Of a stretch of DNA of 64,000 nt, positions 1 through 8,585 are shown in pieces; the stretch's first letter is position 1; the number at the start of each line of letters is the position of its first letter. The notes beneath the pieces were generated by a model. The model had not been told where the DNA came from. It did not search any database and saw nothing but the letters and a program-made list of their open reading frames with translations. This DNA comes from Thauera terpenica 58Eu. GTDB lineage: Bacteria > Pseudomonadota > Gammaproteobacteria > Burkholderiales > Rhodocyclaceae. Location of the stretch: assembly GCF_000443165.1 (NCBI RefSeq), contig NZ_ATJV01000103.1:1-64000 (forward strand). The letters run 5' to 3'. The position numbers and the translations under genes are program-made.

Positions 1-64
1 GAGCACCGGGACGACTGATCAGTACGAATCGGAACTGGTGATCACGTCGAACTGGACTGACCGG

Positions 65-385
65 TCACGAACGATCGGAATACGCAGCAGGCCGAGCAGA
101 GAGCGCGGAATGCAGGCTTTTCAGGTGCCCGACAAGATCGGCGTACAGGCAGTAGCGAAACGCTGCGAGGCGTTTGTAGAAGGTTGTCGGTCGCCGGGTG
201 GCCGTCATGACTTCGGCCACCCCACCTTCGGCGTAGCGGGCACGCTGCAACAGCGTTCGGCCGAGCTGGCGATAGTCTTGCCTGGTCTTGCTACTCAAGC
301 TGGCAAATTCATCGGCCGGAAGCATGGCTTGCATCTCGCGCCGGCAACTCTCGATGAGCGCAACCATCTCATCCGCGTCGATCAT
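65..385 (-). CDS. Small hypothetical protein of the integrated element
   Basis: A 106-residue ORF that I do not recognise. It begins in a 4-base ATGA overlap with the stop of the upstream 300-residue gene (382-1284), which is the main evidence that it is translated. The product is rich in Arg and Ala and has no membrane segment or signal peptide. Its middle (SSKTRQDYRQLGRTLLQRAR) faintly resembles the N-terminal helical domain of tyrosine recombinases, so it could be a fragment of an integrase-like protein, but no catalytic residues are present. Positions 1-64 beyond it hold nothing I can identify. Confidence 0.5.
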   Translation of the reverse strand: MIDADEMVALIESCRREMQAMLPADEFASLSSKTRQDYRQLGRTLLQRARYAEGGVAEVMTATRRPTTFYKRLAAFRYCLYADLVGHLKSLHSALSARPAAYSDRS

Positions 386-1284
386 TGCTTCCGGCCCTGA
401 AACATCGCTTTCAAATCGGCAATGGCCTTTGCGCGTTCAGCCTTTGCTTTTTGACGCTCGGCTTCTGACTGTTGCACAGTGGGGCGCGATGCCGCTACTT
501 CCATCGCCTCCTGTCGGTTCTTTCGCCAGCGGGCGATACTCGGCGCGAACTCAGGGATGAACTCCCCCGTGACAGCGTTATTCATCACGGCCAATAGCCA
601 TGAGCGGACGGAGCGGATGCCCACATGCTTGCCACTACCGGCTGCCGATAGCACGCCAGCCAATTCGTCAGCGGCAAGCTGTATCTGTTCTGCCGTGAGC
701 GAGGGCCCGAAGCGGCGGGTTACGTCGCCTATGACGCGCAGGTAGGGTAGAAGGGAAGGGTGCGACAAGTCCAAGGGCGCGGAAGCCTCGCCAATTTTCT
801 GAGAGTTATCCACAGCCCCGGTCTGTAGTAGTGGTTTTATATTTTTAACTACTACTTCTTCCTTGTATTCACCTACACCTATATCACCGCCCTGACCGGC
901 GACGGATGTGCCGTCCACGGTTTCTCCGTCGCCGGCCAAGCCGGCCATGGATGTCTGTGGCACCTTTTGCGAAACGGGTGTTAACACGGACTCCCATCGC
1001 CAAAGCCCTTCCTCGTCCTGGAATTTCCTCCGCGCCAGGTAGCCGGCATCTTCAAGTTCGCGCAGGATGCGGCGGCAAAGGTCTCGGCCAAGATGGCCTT
1101 TCGCTCGTGACTGATCGTGCAACACGCGCGGCAGTGCGACAGCGCGCAACTGCCAGTTGCGGCCCAGCGAGAGCAAGTGGCAAGCCACGCCTCGCGCTTC
1201 ATAGCTCAGCCGCGCATCGCGCAGCAGGCTGCAAGGCAGAGACCACCAGTATTCGGCGGAGTCGTCAATGCGGATGCGGCTCAT
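382..1284 (-). CDS. Putative replication/helix-turn-helix protein of the integrated element
   Basis: A 300-residue protein starting in an ATGA overlap with the stop of the AlpA-like gene at 1281; an ATG at 1311 would add nine residues. The first 100 residues read like a winged-helix DNA-binding region (LSYEARGVACHLLSLGRNW, then a CRRILRELEDAGYLARR segment typical of a recognition wing). A low-complexity linker follows. The C-terminal 40 residues form a charged Lys/Arg/Ala helix. Proteins of this layout lie next to AlpA in proteobacterial integrative elements and are often called replication-initiator-like, but the function here is inference. It forms one translationally coupled unit with its neighbours. 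Confidence 0.6.
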   Translation of the reverse strand: MSRIRIDDSAEYWWSLPCSLLRDARLSYEARGVACHLLSLGRNWQLRAVALPRVLHDQSRAKGHLGRDLCRRILRELEDAGYLARRKFQDEEGLWRWESVLTPVSQKVPQTSMAGLAGDGETVDGTSVAGQGGDIGVGEYKEEVVVKNIKPLLQTGAVDNSQKIGEASAPLDLSHPSLLPYLRVIGDVTRRFGPSLTAEQIQLAADELAGVLSAAGSGKHVGIRSVRSWLLAVMNNAVTGEFIPEFAPSIARWRKNRQEAMEVAASRPTVQQSEAERQKAKAERAKAIADLKAMFQGRKQ

Positions 1285-1502
1285 GACTTCGCCCTCTGGC
1301 GAGCCGGACAACCGGCGTGCTCGCGCTCCGCCGCCTGAGTCTCAAGCCACGCGTCGATCTCGTGGGCAAAAAAGCCAATCGAACGGCCGCCAGGGCCTAG
1401 CCGAACTGGCTTTGGAAAATCTTCAGTCTGGCAAAGTCGCCAGAGGGTTGTCCGGCTGACGGCAATTTTGTCGCAGACATCCTGAACCTTTATGACGCGC
1501 AT
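1281..1502 (-). CDS. AlpA-family transcriptional regulator / excisionase
   Basis: A 73-residue protein of the AlpA/excisionase (MerR-like HTH) family. The helix-turn-helix is visible as a VQDVCDKIAVSRTTLWRLC segment (about residues 5-24), followed by the wing signature FPKPVRLGPGGRSIGF and an EIDAWLE helix, which is the classic AlpA order. AlpA proteins in prophages and islands activate or assist the excision function of a nearby tyrosine integrase, here at 2424-3596. The gene heads the ATGA-coupled set 1502 to 65. The short C-terminal tail beyond the conserved domain is unremarkable. Confidence 0.85.
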   Translation of the reverse strand: MRVIKVQDVCDKIAVSRTTLWRLCQTEDFPKPVRLGPGGRSIGFFAHEIDAWLETQAAEREHAGCPARQRAKS

Positions 1503-1638
1503 GAAACACCTCGAATGATCTTGAACACGAGGCCATGCTGCGACTGATTGAAGCCGTGCGCACGGACATTAAATATGCGCAAAACCGCGTCACTTTCTGT
1601 CCGTCGTAAATCCCCTCCAGCGGATGCGAGCTGCCAGA

Positions 1639-2427
1639 TCAATCCGGAGAGTTTGTAGAAACGCCTTGAAAACTGATCCGGTAGCTGATTTCACCGGATA
1701 CGTGTTTGTCACCATGGAGGTAGTACCTTTCCCCCTTACGTATCTTGCGAAGCATAGTTTTAGCACGCTGAATACTGGTTACGGGGTTTTCTCCCCCCTC
1801 GTGAAAGACTGCGGCCAAGCAACGTACCGCGTCGGACTCCAGGATTTGGTCCCCGCGTTTTTCCTCTCTCCCGCTATTTGCAACGCCAAGCGTCCAACCA
1901 GCGATGTGGCAAATCCAAACGAACTCCATCGCGGTATCAAGCTCGGCGGTAAGTGATGGTCTACCTCTTTTGTTAGAAGCGAGTCCTTCTGCAATCATTT
2001 GAAGTGTGTGCAGGTTGTGTCGGATCAGGACGTGCTCATGGCACTGTGCTGGTTCGATATTTAGCTCCGCCCACAACTGCTCGTCATCCGGCTCATTAGC
2101 TGCCGCATCAAGCGTGCCTGACGACAAATATCGATTTTCCTCACTTAGGAGCCGCTCGATTTCATCAGGCTTCAAACCCAGCAATGCTTCCTGCAGTAGG
2201 TGAACGGCTTTGGCGACGGCCTGGTAGCGTTTTTTCCTCTCTTCGTCTCTGAGGGGGTTGACGTGGTCCGCATGCCACGCCGCCAAAGTTTTGAGCTGCT
2301 CGGAAAAAGCAGCGGGGTCTCTGAAAACAGGAAGGCCACAACGGGTTCTGCTGACGAAAATTTCATATTCAATTTGACCGAGGGGGAGAAAGGCATGCCC
2401 ATCGCTTGATGTTTTGATCGGCTTCAT
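1639..2427 (-). CDS. Hypothetical protein downstream of the integrase
   Basis: I do not recognise this 262-residue protein. The ATG at 2427 is chosen because it makes an ATGA overlap with the integrase stop at 2424 and has a GGAAGGGG ribosome-binding site; a start at 2442 is possible. The protein looks soluble and mostly helical, with charged segments at about residues 60-110, no signal peptide and no clear catalytic motif. Translational coupling to the integrase makes it element cargo or a regulator of the element. Base composition here is lower in GC than the flanking core genes, consistent with transfer. Confidence 0.55.
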   Translation of the reverse strand: MKPIKTSSDGHAFLPLGQIEYEIFVSRTRCGLPVFRDPAAFSEQLKTLAAWHADHVNPLRDEERKKRYQAVAKAVHLLQEALLGLKPDEIERLLSEENRYLSSGTLDAAANEPDDEQLWAELNIEPAQCHEHVLIRHNLHTLQMIAEGLASNKRGRPSLTAELDTAMEFVWICHIAGWTLGVANSGREEKRGDQILESDAVRCLAAVFHEGGENPVTSIQRAKTMLRKIRKGERYYLHGDKHVSGEISYRISFQGVSTNSPD

Positions 2428-3596
2428 GCTTGCCCCTTCCATTCATCCAACTTGTCCGCCCATTCCTGCATCATGGTGCGGCGCTCATCGAAATAGGTGG
2501 CGTGGTTGTAGGTACGACGCACATTGTTCTGGTCGGCATGGGCAAGCTGCGCCTCGATGGCATCGGGACGGTAGCCCATCTCGTTAAGGCGGGTACTGCC
2601 GGTGGTCCGCGTGGCGTGTGGGCTATAGGCGCCGCTCCACCCCAAAACCTTGAGCGCCTGGCGAAGCGATGCGGCGGACATGGGAGCGTTGCGATCATCC
2701 CGGCCGGGAAACAGGTGCTTACGGTTGCCGGTAATGGCATGCAGTCTTTTGAGCATGTCCACTGCCTGACGTGGTAGAGGCATGAGGTGCTCCTTGCGCG
2801 CTTTCATGCGCTGCGCAGGGATACGCCAAACAGCCTTCTCAAGGTCAAACTCATCCCAAGCCGCCTCGGCCACTTCGCTCGGTCGCGCCAAGGTCCACCA
2901 CATCAGTTGCATGCAATGACTTACCTGAAAGCTGCAGCGGTGGTTTGCGAAGTCACTCAGCAGTTTGCCGATCTGCTCTTTACTCAGCGCCGGTTTGTGC
3001 TGGGTCTTGTTTGCTGGTAGCGCCTTGCGTACCGGCCAAACCGGGTCGCTGTCCGCTCGCAGGGTGGCGACGGCGAACTCGAATACGGCGGACATGGTGC
3101 GCCGCGCCTCGGCGGCGACCGTGGGGGCGCCACGCTTTGCTGTTTTCTGCAGGATGTCCAGGACATGGGTTGGCGTTATTTCGCGAACCGGCATGCTGCC
3201 GATACTGGGGAATACCACGCGCTCCAGCATATCCAGACGCCGGTTCTTGGTGACATCTTCCCAGTCCTTTGTCTGCAGCCACTCCTTGGCGACGATCTCG
3301 AAGGTGTTCTTTGCTTCGCTGGCTTTCCGGATGCGGTCGAGCTGCCTTTGCTGGGCGGGATTGATGCCTTGCTTGACCAGTTTGCGTGCGGCCTCGCTGC
3401 GTTCCCTGGCTTCAGAGAGCGTAACAGCAGGGTATTCGCCAAGCGCAAACATGCTGGCCTTGCCATCCAGTGTGAAGCGGTATCGCCAAGCCTTGACTCC
3501 GTTGGGCTTGACTTCGAGGTAGAGCCCGCGCTGGTCATTCAAGCGGTAGAGCTTCTCCCTGGGCTTGGCGTTGCGGCAGTGCGTATCGGTAAGCAT
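2424..3596 (-). CDS. Tyrosine site-specific integrase (DUF4102 N-terminal arm)
   Basis: A 390-residue integrase of the P4/CP4-57 type. The N-terminal about 90 residues match the DUF4102 arm-binding domain (RLNDQRGLYLEVKPNGVKAW, then KASMFALGEYPAVTLSEAR), followed by a SAM-like core-binding domain and the catalytic domain. Visible catalytic elements are the first Arg in WWTLARPSEV, the H-x-x-R box in SPHATRTTGSTRLNEMG, and the His and Tyr of LAHADQNNVRRTYNHATY. It catalyses integration and excision of the element. It lies at the element edge, oriented away from the core gene ychF, so the attachment site is probably in the 217-base gap 3597-3813. Confidence 0.93.
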   Translation of the reverse strand: MLTDTHCRNAKPREKLYRLNDQRGLYLEVKPNGVKAWRYRFTLDGKASMFALGEYPAVTLSEARERSEAARKLVKQGINPAQQRQLDRIRKASEAKNTFEIVAKEWLQTKDWEDVTKNRRLDMLERVVFPSIGSMPVREITPTHVLDILQKTAKRGAPTVAAEARRTMSAVFEFAVATLRADSDPVWPVRKALPANKTQHKPALSKEQIGKLLSDFANHRCSFQVSHCMQLMWWTLARPSEVAEAAWDEFDLEKAVWRIPAQRMKARKEHLMPLPRQAVDMLKRLHAITGNRKHLFPGRDDRNAPMSAASLRQALKVLGWSGAYSPHATRTTGSTRLNEMGYRPDAIEAQLAHADQNNVRRTYNHATYFDERRTMMQEWADKLDEWKGQA

Positions 3597-3727
3597 GGTG
3601 GCTGACTCCTTGTCATGGCGACAGCGGCACTATACTCACTTATTCGCACATGCTCCAAGAGCTGTACTCGCTAGTGTACTCAGGCATGCATTGACTGCTC
3701 GGGAAACTTGAAGCAGTGCTATGAAAC

Positions 3728-3757
3728 AATAAAACCGCGCAAATGCTCGGTTTTATT
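3728..3757 (-). terminator. Hairpin downstream of ychF
   Basis: A perfect 10-base inverted repeat AATAAAACCG / CGGTTTTATT with a 10-base loop, 57 bases after the ychF stop. Read on the minus strand the right arm ends in TTTTATT, so it is a plausible intrinsic terminator for ychF. It may also mark the core side of the element junction. Confidence 0.6.
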
Positions 3758-3770
3758 GGGATTTTCATGC

Positions 3771-3800
3771 TTTCCTGGTGTTTCATGAAACATCAGGAAA
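3771..3800. repeat. 30-base near-perfect palindrome near the element edge
   Basis: TTTCCTGGTGTTTCATGAAA followed by CATCAGGAAA is self-complementary except for one pair (15-base arms, no loop). It sits 14 bases from the ychF stop and 175 bases from the integrase start codon. Recombinase core sites and dimeric repressor operators have this form; which applies here is not visible. Confidence 0.55.
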
Positions 3801-3813
3801 ACGGCTTAGCGAC

Positions 3814-4905
3814 TCAGACGTTGAACAAAAAGTTCAACACATCCCCATCCTTGACCACGTATTCCTTGCCTTCGGCGCGCATCTTGCCGGCTTCCTTGGC
3901 GCCGGCTTCGCCCTTGTACTGGATGAAGTCGTCGAAGGCGATGGTCTGGGCGCGGATGAAGCCGCGTTCGAAGTCGGTGTGGATCACGCCTGCGGCCTGC
4001 GGGGCGGTGTCGCCGGCGTGGATGGTCCACGCGCGCACTTCCTTCACCCCGGCGGTGAAGTAGGTCTGCAGGCCGAGCAGCTTGTAGCCGGTGCGGATCA
4101 GGCGGTTGAGGCCGGGTTCTTCCAGGCCCATGGAGGCGAGGAAATCCGTTTTGTCGACGTCGTCGAGATCGGCAATCTCGGCCTCGATCGCGGCGCATAG
4201 GGCGACCACCTGCGCGCCCTCGGCGGCAGCGTGGGCACGCACGAGTTCGAGCTGGGGGTTATTGTCGAAGCCATCCTCGGCGACGTTGGCGGCATACAGC
4301 ACCGGTTTGGCGGTGATCAGGCAGAAGGGCTTGATGCTCGCCCATTCTTCCTTGGCCAGGTCCAGGGCGCGGATGCCCTTGCCCTGGTCGAGCTGGGCGA
4401 AGCATTTTTCCAGCACCGACACCAGGATCTTGGCTTCCTTGTCGCCGGAGGAGGCCGGGCGGCGGTAGCGTGCGAGCGCCTTCTCCACGGTCGCCATGTC
4501 GGCCAGGGCGAGCTCGGTGTCGATGATCTCGATGTCGCGCAGCGGGTCCACGCTGCCCGAGACGTGAATCACGTTGTCGTCGGTGAAGCAGCGCACCACG
4601 TGCACGATGGCGTCGGTTTCGCGGATGTTGGCGAGGAACTGGTTGCCCAGACCTTCGCCCTTGGAGGCGCCGGCGACCAGGCCGGCGATGTCGACAAACT
4701 CGACGATCGCCGGCTGCACCTTCTGCGGCTTGACGATGGCAGATAGCGCGTCCAGGCGGGCGTCGGGCACTTCAACGATGCCCACGTTGGGCTCGATGGT
4801 GCAGAAGGGATAGTTCTCGGCCTGGATGCCGGCCTTGGTGAGGGCGTTGAACAAGGTGGACTTGCCGACGTTGGGCAGGCCGACGATTCCGCATTTCAGG
4901 CTCAT
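3814..4905 (-). CDS. ychF: Ribosome-binding ATPase YchF (OLA1 family)
   Basis: A 363-residue OLA1/YchF protein, the usual family length. The start at 4905 gives [17 protein letters not shown] at the N-terminus; an in-frame ATG at 5001 would add an unconserved extension. G1 is GLPNVGKS, the G3 region reads DIAGLVAGA, and the C-terminal TGS domain ends in the conserved [11 protein letters not shown]. The family binds ribosomes, prefers ATP over GTP, and affects translation and the oxidative stress response. It normally lies beside pth, as here apart from the intervening gene at 5095. It borders the integrated element on its 3' side. Confidence 0.96.
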   Translation of the reverse strand: MSLKCGIVGLPNVGKSTLFNALTKAGIQAENYPFCTIEPNVGIVEVPDARLDALSAIVKPQKVQPAIVEFVDIAGLVAGASKGEGLGNQFLANIRETDAIVHVVRCFTDDNVIHVSGSVDPLRDIEIIDTELALADMATVEKALARYRRPASSGDKEAKILVSVLEKCFAQLDQGKGIRALDLAKEEWASIKPFCLITAKPVLYAANVAEDGFDNNPQLELVRAHAAAEGAQVVALCAAIEAEIADLDDVDKTDFLASMGLEEPGLNRLIRTGYKLLGLQTYFTAGVKEVRAWTIHAGDTAPQAAGVIHTDFERGFIRAQTIAFDDFIQYKGEAGAKEAGKMRAEGKEYVVKDGDVLNFLFNV

Positions 4906-5094
4906 TTGAATCCTTGTCGTTCCGGGGCGCTGCGGGCGGGCTACAGCCTTGATCCGGTGTGGAAAGCCGTGAATTGTACCGTGTCGGAGGCGGGGCTTCA
5001 AAAGGCCGCGCCAGACCTCGGCTACAAAAGCTCGGCGCTACGCCTACAATCTGCGCTCTGTCTTGCCAGAAAGCCCATTCCAGAAGGAGACGAC

Positions 5095-5973
5095 ATGACG
5101 AGCAATTGGATGAAGATGATCGATGCGTGCAGCGCGGCTGCGCTCGCGTCCGGGGCACTGCAGCCGGTGCAGGTCGAGCAGACCGAGATGGAAGACGGCG
5201 GCATGCGCTTCATCGTGCGCTGGGTGTCCTCGCTGGCGGTGAAGGATGCCGCCGCAAAGGCGGCGATTCCGGGTGGCCCGCGCGATCCGGACTTTAACCC
5301 CTTCCTCAAGCCCGATCCGGAGCTGACGGTCGGCCCCATCGGCGACGAGCACGTCGTGATCCTGAACAAGTTTCCGCTCTGCGAGCGCCATCTGGTGCTG
5401 GCCAGGCGCGAGTTCGAGGAGCAGTTGCTGCCGCTGGTGCGCAGCGACTTTGCCGCACTCGCAATCATCATGGCCGAGGCCGGCGGCATCGGACTTTACA
5501 ACGGTGGCACCGCCGCCGGCGCGAGCCAGCGCCACAAGCATGTGCAGTGGATGCCGGAGGCAGAAGGCAACGCCAGCCTGCAGCTGTTTGCCCCCGGGCT
5601 GCCGGCGGACCTGCCCGAGCAGGGGGTGGCGACGCATCCGGCATTGGCGATGAAGCACTGTTTCGTGCGCGTGCACTGTGGCAAGGGGGTGGCGGTGGAC
5701 CTGGCTGCCGACAGCATGGCGGCGGGTTTTGCGCGTGCCTGCGATGAGCTTGATCTGAAGCCGGGTGCCGATGGTCTGCTGCCACCCTTCAATCTGCTCG
5801 TGGGGGATGGCTGCCTGTTGGTGCTGCCGCGCAGCCAGGAGCACTTCGAGGGCATCTCGATGAGCGCGGTGTGCTTTGCGGGAACGCTGTACACGCGCAC
5901 GTCCGAGCAGATCGAGGCGGTTCGTCGGGTCGGGCCACTGCAGGCCATGGCCGCGGTGGGCTACGCGGCCTGA
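5095..5973 (+). CDS. ATP adenylyltransferase / Ap4A phosphorylase-like HIT protein
   Basis: A 292-residue protein of the Apa1/Apa2 (HIT superfamily) type, which phosphorolyses diadenosine tetraphosphate to ATP and ADP. The nucleotidyl-transfer HIT triad is visible as RHKHVQW (His147, His149, Gln151). Before it come the family segments DPDFNPFLKPDPEL and VILNKFPLCERHLVL. The ATG at 5095 is preceded by AGAAGGAGACG, a strong ribosome-binding site; upstream in-frame starts overlap the ychF promoter region and are rejected. It is cytosolic and is transcribed divergently from ychF and convergently to pth. Assignment to the phosphorylase rather than another HIT transferase rests on length and these motifs. 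Confidence 0.85.
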   Translation: MTSNWMKMIDACSAAALASGALQPVQVEQTEMEDGGMRFIVRWVSSLAVKDAAAKAAIPGGPRDPDFNPFLKPDPELTVGPIGDEHVVILNKFPLCERHLVLARREFEEQLLPLVRSDFAALAIIMAEAGGIGLYNGGTAAGASQRHKHVQWMPEAEGNASLQLFAPGLPADLPEQGVATHPALAMKHCFVRVHCGKGVAVDLAADSMAAGFARACDELDLKPGADGLLPPFNLLVGDGCLLVLPRSQEHFEGISMSAVCFAGTLYTRTSEQIEAVRRVGPLQAMAAVGYAA

Positions 5974-5992
5974 GTCGGGTCGGGTGCCGCCG

Positions 5993-6649
5993 TCAGGCGG
6001 GCTTGTCGTCTCGCGCCGGATCGGATGAAGGATCTGGCGCGGAGGCGGCCTGCTTGGCGGCCTTGGGTCGCGCATTGAGCTTGGTCGCGGTGGCGTTGAG
6101 CTCGCCGCGTGCCAGCTGTGGCCACAGCGCCAGCGCCTTGTCGATCGCCTCGTCGATATCGCGCTGCTCTTCGCGACGCGCGGGCTTGAGCACGAAGTTA
6201 ACCACTTCGCTGCGCTCGCCGGGGTGGCCGATGCCGATGCGCAAGCGCCAGTAATCGTGGGTGTTGAGATGGGCCGAGGTGTCCTTCAGCCCATTGTGAC
6301 CGCCCAATCCGCCGCCGAACTTCAGCCGCAGCTGGCCCGGGGGGATGTCGAGCTCGTCATGGACGATGAGGATTTCAGCGGGCTCGATGCGGTAGAAACG
6401 CGCCAGCGCGCCCACTGCCTGACCCGAGCGGTTCATGAAGGTCTGTGGCATCAGCAACCAGACGCCAGCCTCGCGTGCATTGGCGACCAGACCGTGAAAG
6501 CGGGATTCGTGCGAGAAGCGCACGCCGAGCTGATCGGCGAGCCGCTCACAAAACCGAAACCCGGCGTTGTGCCGGGTTTCGGAGTATTCGGCCCCCGGAT
6601 TGCCGAGGCCGACGATGAGACGCAAGGGGCGCGCAGGCGGCGTGGTCAT
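5993..6649 (-). CDS. pth: Peptidyl-tRNA hydrolase
   Basis: A 218-residue Pth that cleaves the ester bond of peptidyl-tRNA released from stalled ribosomes. The family signature GLGNPGAEYSETRHNAGF is at residues 14-31 with the catalytic His, and the later blocks PQTFMNRSG, VHDELDIPPGQ and GGLGGHNGLK are all present. The C-terminal 25 residues are a Lys/Ala/Asp-rich tail longer than the E. coli protein (194 residues). It is 47 bases downstream of rplY on the same strand, a widespread pairing, and is probably co-transcribed with it. Confidence 0.97.
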   Translation of the reverse strand: MTTPPARPLRLIVGLGNPGAEYSETRHNAGFRFCERLADQLGVRFSHESRFHGLVANAREAGVWLLMPQTFMNRSGQAVGALARFYRIEPAEILIVHDELDIPPGQLRLKFGGGLGGHNGLKDTSAHLNTHDYWRLRIGIGHPGERSEVVNFVLKPARREEQRDIDEAIDKALALWPQLARGELNATATKLNARPKAAKQAASAPDPSSDPARDDKPA

Positions 6650-6696
6650 CGTTGTTCGGTCCAGGGCATCCGGATGGGCAGCGGGCGATGCGTGGC

Positions 6697-7302
6697 TTAC
6701 GCCTCTTCGCCTTCGTCTTCGGTGTCGGCTGCAGCGCCGCGCACCTTCAGCGCGGTGGCAACGACGGCGTCGCCTTCACCACGTACGACCAGCTCGACAC
6801 CGGCCGGCAGCGTCAGCTCCGAGACGTGCACCGAATGACCGGCATCCAGGGCCGAAAGGTCGACCTTGATGAATTCCGGGAGGTTGCCCGGCAGGCACAC
6901 GACATCGATGTCGTTGATGACGGCCGAAACGATGCAGCCACCGAGCTTGACGGCAGGGCTGTCGTCACCGCCGATGAAGTGCAGCGGCACCTTGACGTGA
7001 ATCTTCTCGTCGGCTGCGACGCGCTGGAAGTCGATGTGCAGCACTTGCTGCTTGAAGGGATGCCACTGGGTGTCACGCAGGATGACGGTTTCTTTCTCGC
7101 CGTCGACTTCGACGCTGAGCAGGGAGGAGTGGAAAACTTCCTTCTTCAGCAGGTGGTACAGCTCGTTGTGGTCGAGCGTGATCGGCTGGGGGTCCTTGGT
7201 GCCGCCGTAGACGATGCCCGGCAGCTGGCCGGCACGACGCTGGCGGCGGCTCGCACCCGTACCCTGAGCGTCACGCTTGGTGGCCTGGAATTGAATTTGC
7301 AT
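6697..7302 (-). CDS. rplY: 50S ribosomal protein L25, general stress (CTC) form
   Basis: A 201-residue bL25 of the long CTC form, which binds 5S rRNA. The N-terminal L25 domain (about 1-95) carries [20 protein letters not shown] and LPGIVYGG. The beta C-terminal domain follows ([18 protein letters not shown]). The C-terminus is acidic ([11 protein letters not shown]), common in the CTC form. It lies between prs and pth, a conserved proteobacterial order. Confidence 0.97.
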   Translation of the reverse strand: MQIQFQATKRDAQGTGASRRQRRAGQLPGIVYGGTKDPQPITLDHNELYHLLKKEVFHSSLLSVEVDGEKETVILRDTQWHPFKQQVLHIDFQRVAADEKIHVKVPLHFIGGDDSPAVKLGGCIVSAVINDIDVVCLPGNLPEFIKVDLSALDAGHSVHVSELTLPAGVELVVRGEGDAVVATALKVRGAAADTEDEGEEA

Positions 7303-7353
7303 GGTGTTGCTCCTGGTGATGTAAGTCTTCGCCCGCGACCAGACGAAAACGGT

Positions 7354-7380
7354 AAAAACCCGCGCCGCGCATGAAGCGGG
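7354..7380 (-). terminator. Candidate terminator between prs and rplY
   Basis: On the minus strand a CCCGC / GCGGG stem with a 12-base loop is followed by TTTTT. It lies 16 bases after the prs stop and 52 bases before rplY. The stem is short, so read-through into rplY is likely. Confidence 0.45.
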
Positions 7381-7395
7381 CTGCGGGCAGAAAGC

Positions 7396-8346
7396 TTATT
7401 CCATGAACAGCGAGGACACGGACTCCTCGTTGCTGATGCGCAAAATGGTGTCAGCGAGCAAGGAGGCCACCGAGACCTGGCGGATGCGCGTGCTCGCCTT
7501 GGCGTCCTCGCGCAGCGGAATGGTGTCGGTGACGACCAGCTCGTCGAGCTCGGAGTTGTCGATGCGTGACACCGCAGAACCCGACAGTACCGCGTGCGTG
7601 CAGTAGGACAGCACACGCTTGGCGCCATGCTCCTTGAGCGCGGCAGCGGCCTTGCACAAGGTGCCGGCGGTGTCGACGATGTCGTCCATGATCACGCAGG
7701 TGCGACCTTCGACCTCGCCGATGATGTTCATGACTTCGGAGACGTTGGCCTTGGGGCGGCGCTTGTCGATGATCGCGAGGTCGCATTCCATGCGCTTGGC
7801 GAAGGCGCGCGCACGCACCACGCCGCCGACGTCTGGCGACACCACCAGCAGGTCGTCATGCCTTTGCTTGTCCAGGTCGTTGAGCAGCACCGGGGCGGCA
7901 TAGACGTTGTCGACGGCGATGTCGAAGAAGCCCTGGATCTGGTCGGCGTGCAGGTCCATCGTGAGCAGGCGCTGGACGCCCACGGCCTGCAACATGTTGG
8001 CGACGACCTTGGCGGTGATCGGGACGCGCGCCGAGCGCGGGCGACGATCCTGACGGGCATAGCCGAAATAAGGGATGGCAGCGGTGATGCGGCCGGCGGA
8101 AGCACGCTTCAACGCATCGACCAGCACCAGCAGTTCCATCAGGTTGTCGTTGGTCGGCGAACACGTCGGCTGCAGCACGAAGACGTCCTTGCCACGCACG
8201 TTCTCGAGCAACTCGACGTTGACCTCACCATCCGAAAATCGACCTACGGTCGCCGAGCCGAGGGAGATGCCCAGGCGTCGGGTGACATCGGCGCCGAGCT
8301 TGGGGTTGGCGTTGCCAGTGAAGACCATCAGGCTGCCGTGGGGCAT
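7396..8346 (-). CDS. prs: Ribose-phosphate pyrophosphokinase (PRPP synthetase)
   Basis: A 316-residue class I PRPP synthetase that makes PRPP from ribose 5-phosphate and ATP for nucleotide, His, Trp and NAD synthesis. Visible motifs are the flexible-loop segment [18 protein letters not shown], the metal-binding [12 protein letters not shown], and the PRPP loop [13 protein letters not shown]. Length matches the bacterial family. It is the canonical copy; a divergent paralogue lies at 36039-36929. The upstream ispE and tRNA-Gln are on the same strand, but a hairpin at 8422-8454 separates them from prs. Confidence 0.97.
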   Translation of the reverse strand: MPHGSLMVFTGNANPKLGADVTRRLGISLGSATVGRFSDGEVNVELLENVRGKDVFVLQPTCSPTNDNLMELLVLVDALKRASAGRITAAIPYFGYARQDRRPRSARVPITAKVVANMLQAVGVQRLLTMDLHADQIQGFFDIAVDNVYAAPVLLNDLDKQRHDDLLVVSPDVGGVVRARAFAKRMECDLAIIDKRRPKANVSEVMNIIGEVEGRTCVIMDDIVDTAGTLCKAAAALKEHGAKRVLSYCTHAVLSGSAVSRIDNSELDELVVTDTIPLREDAKASTRIRQVSVASLLADTILRISNEESVSSLFME

Positions 8347-8421
8347 GACTGCTACTCCGATGCCGTAAAAATTGTGTGCGTGATGACGCTGTACGTAACG
8401 ACGCTGTGCGTGAAAACGACT

Positions 8422-8454
8422 CGGGCAGGCTCCCGGATAACCTGGGCCTGCCCG
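8422..8454 (-). terminator. Terminator downstream of tRNA-Gln
   Basis: A perfect 9-base stem CGGGCAGGC / GCCTGCCCG with a 15-base loop, followed on the minus strand by GTCGTTTTC. It starts 8 bases beyond the tRNA CCA end, so it likely ends the tRNA transcript. Confidence 0.6.
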
Positions 8455-8462
8455 TCATTGTG

Positions 8463-8539
8463 TGGCTGGGGAGGAAGGATTCGAACCCTCGAATGCCGGA
8501 ATCAAAATCCGGTGCCTTAACCGACTTGGCGACTCCCCA
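8463..8539 (-). tRNA. tRNA-Gln (anticodon TTG)
   Basis: Read on the minus strand, a full cloverleaf of 77 bases is visible. It has acceptor TGGGGAG pairing with CTCCCCA, the anticodon stem CCGGA/TCCGG holding loop TTTTGAT with anticodon TTG, the T arm loop GTTCGAATCC, discriminator G and an encoded CCA. The sequence is close to the E. coli tRNA-Gln. It lies between ispE and prs, its standard place in many beta- and gammaproteobacteria. Confidence 0.97.
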
Positions 8540-8585
8540 ATAAACTGGTTTCGCTAGCTTTGCGTATCGACTGACGAAGCGGCCG

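Noticed and set aside
8463-8539. tRNA-Gln as the integration site of the element at 1-3600
   Set aside because: The tRNA is 4.6 kb from the integrase with core genes in between and is intact, so it is not adjacent to the element.
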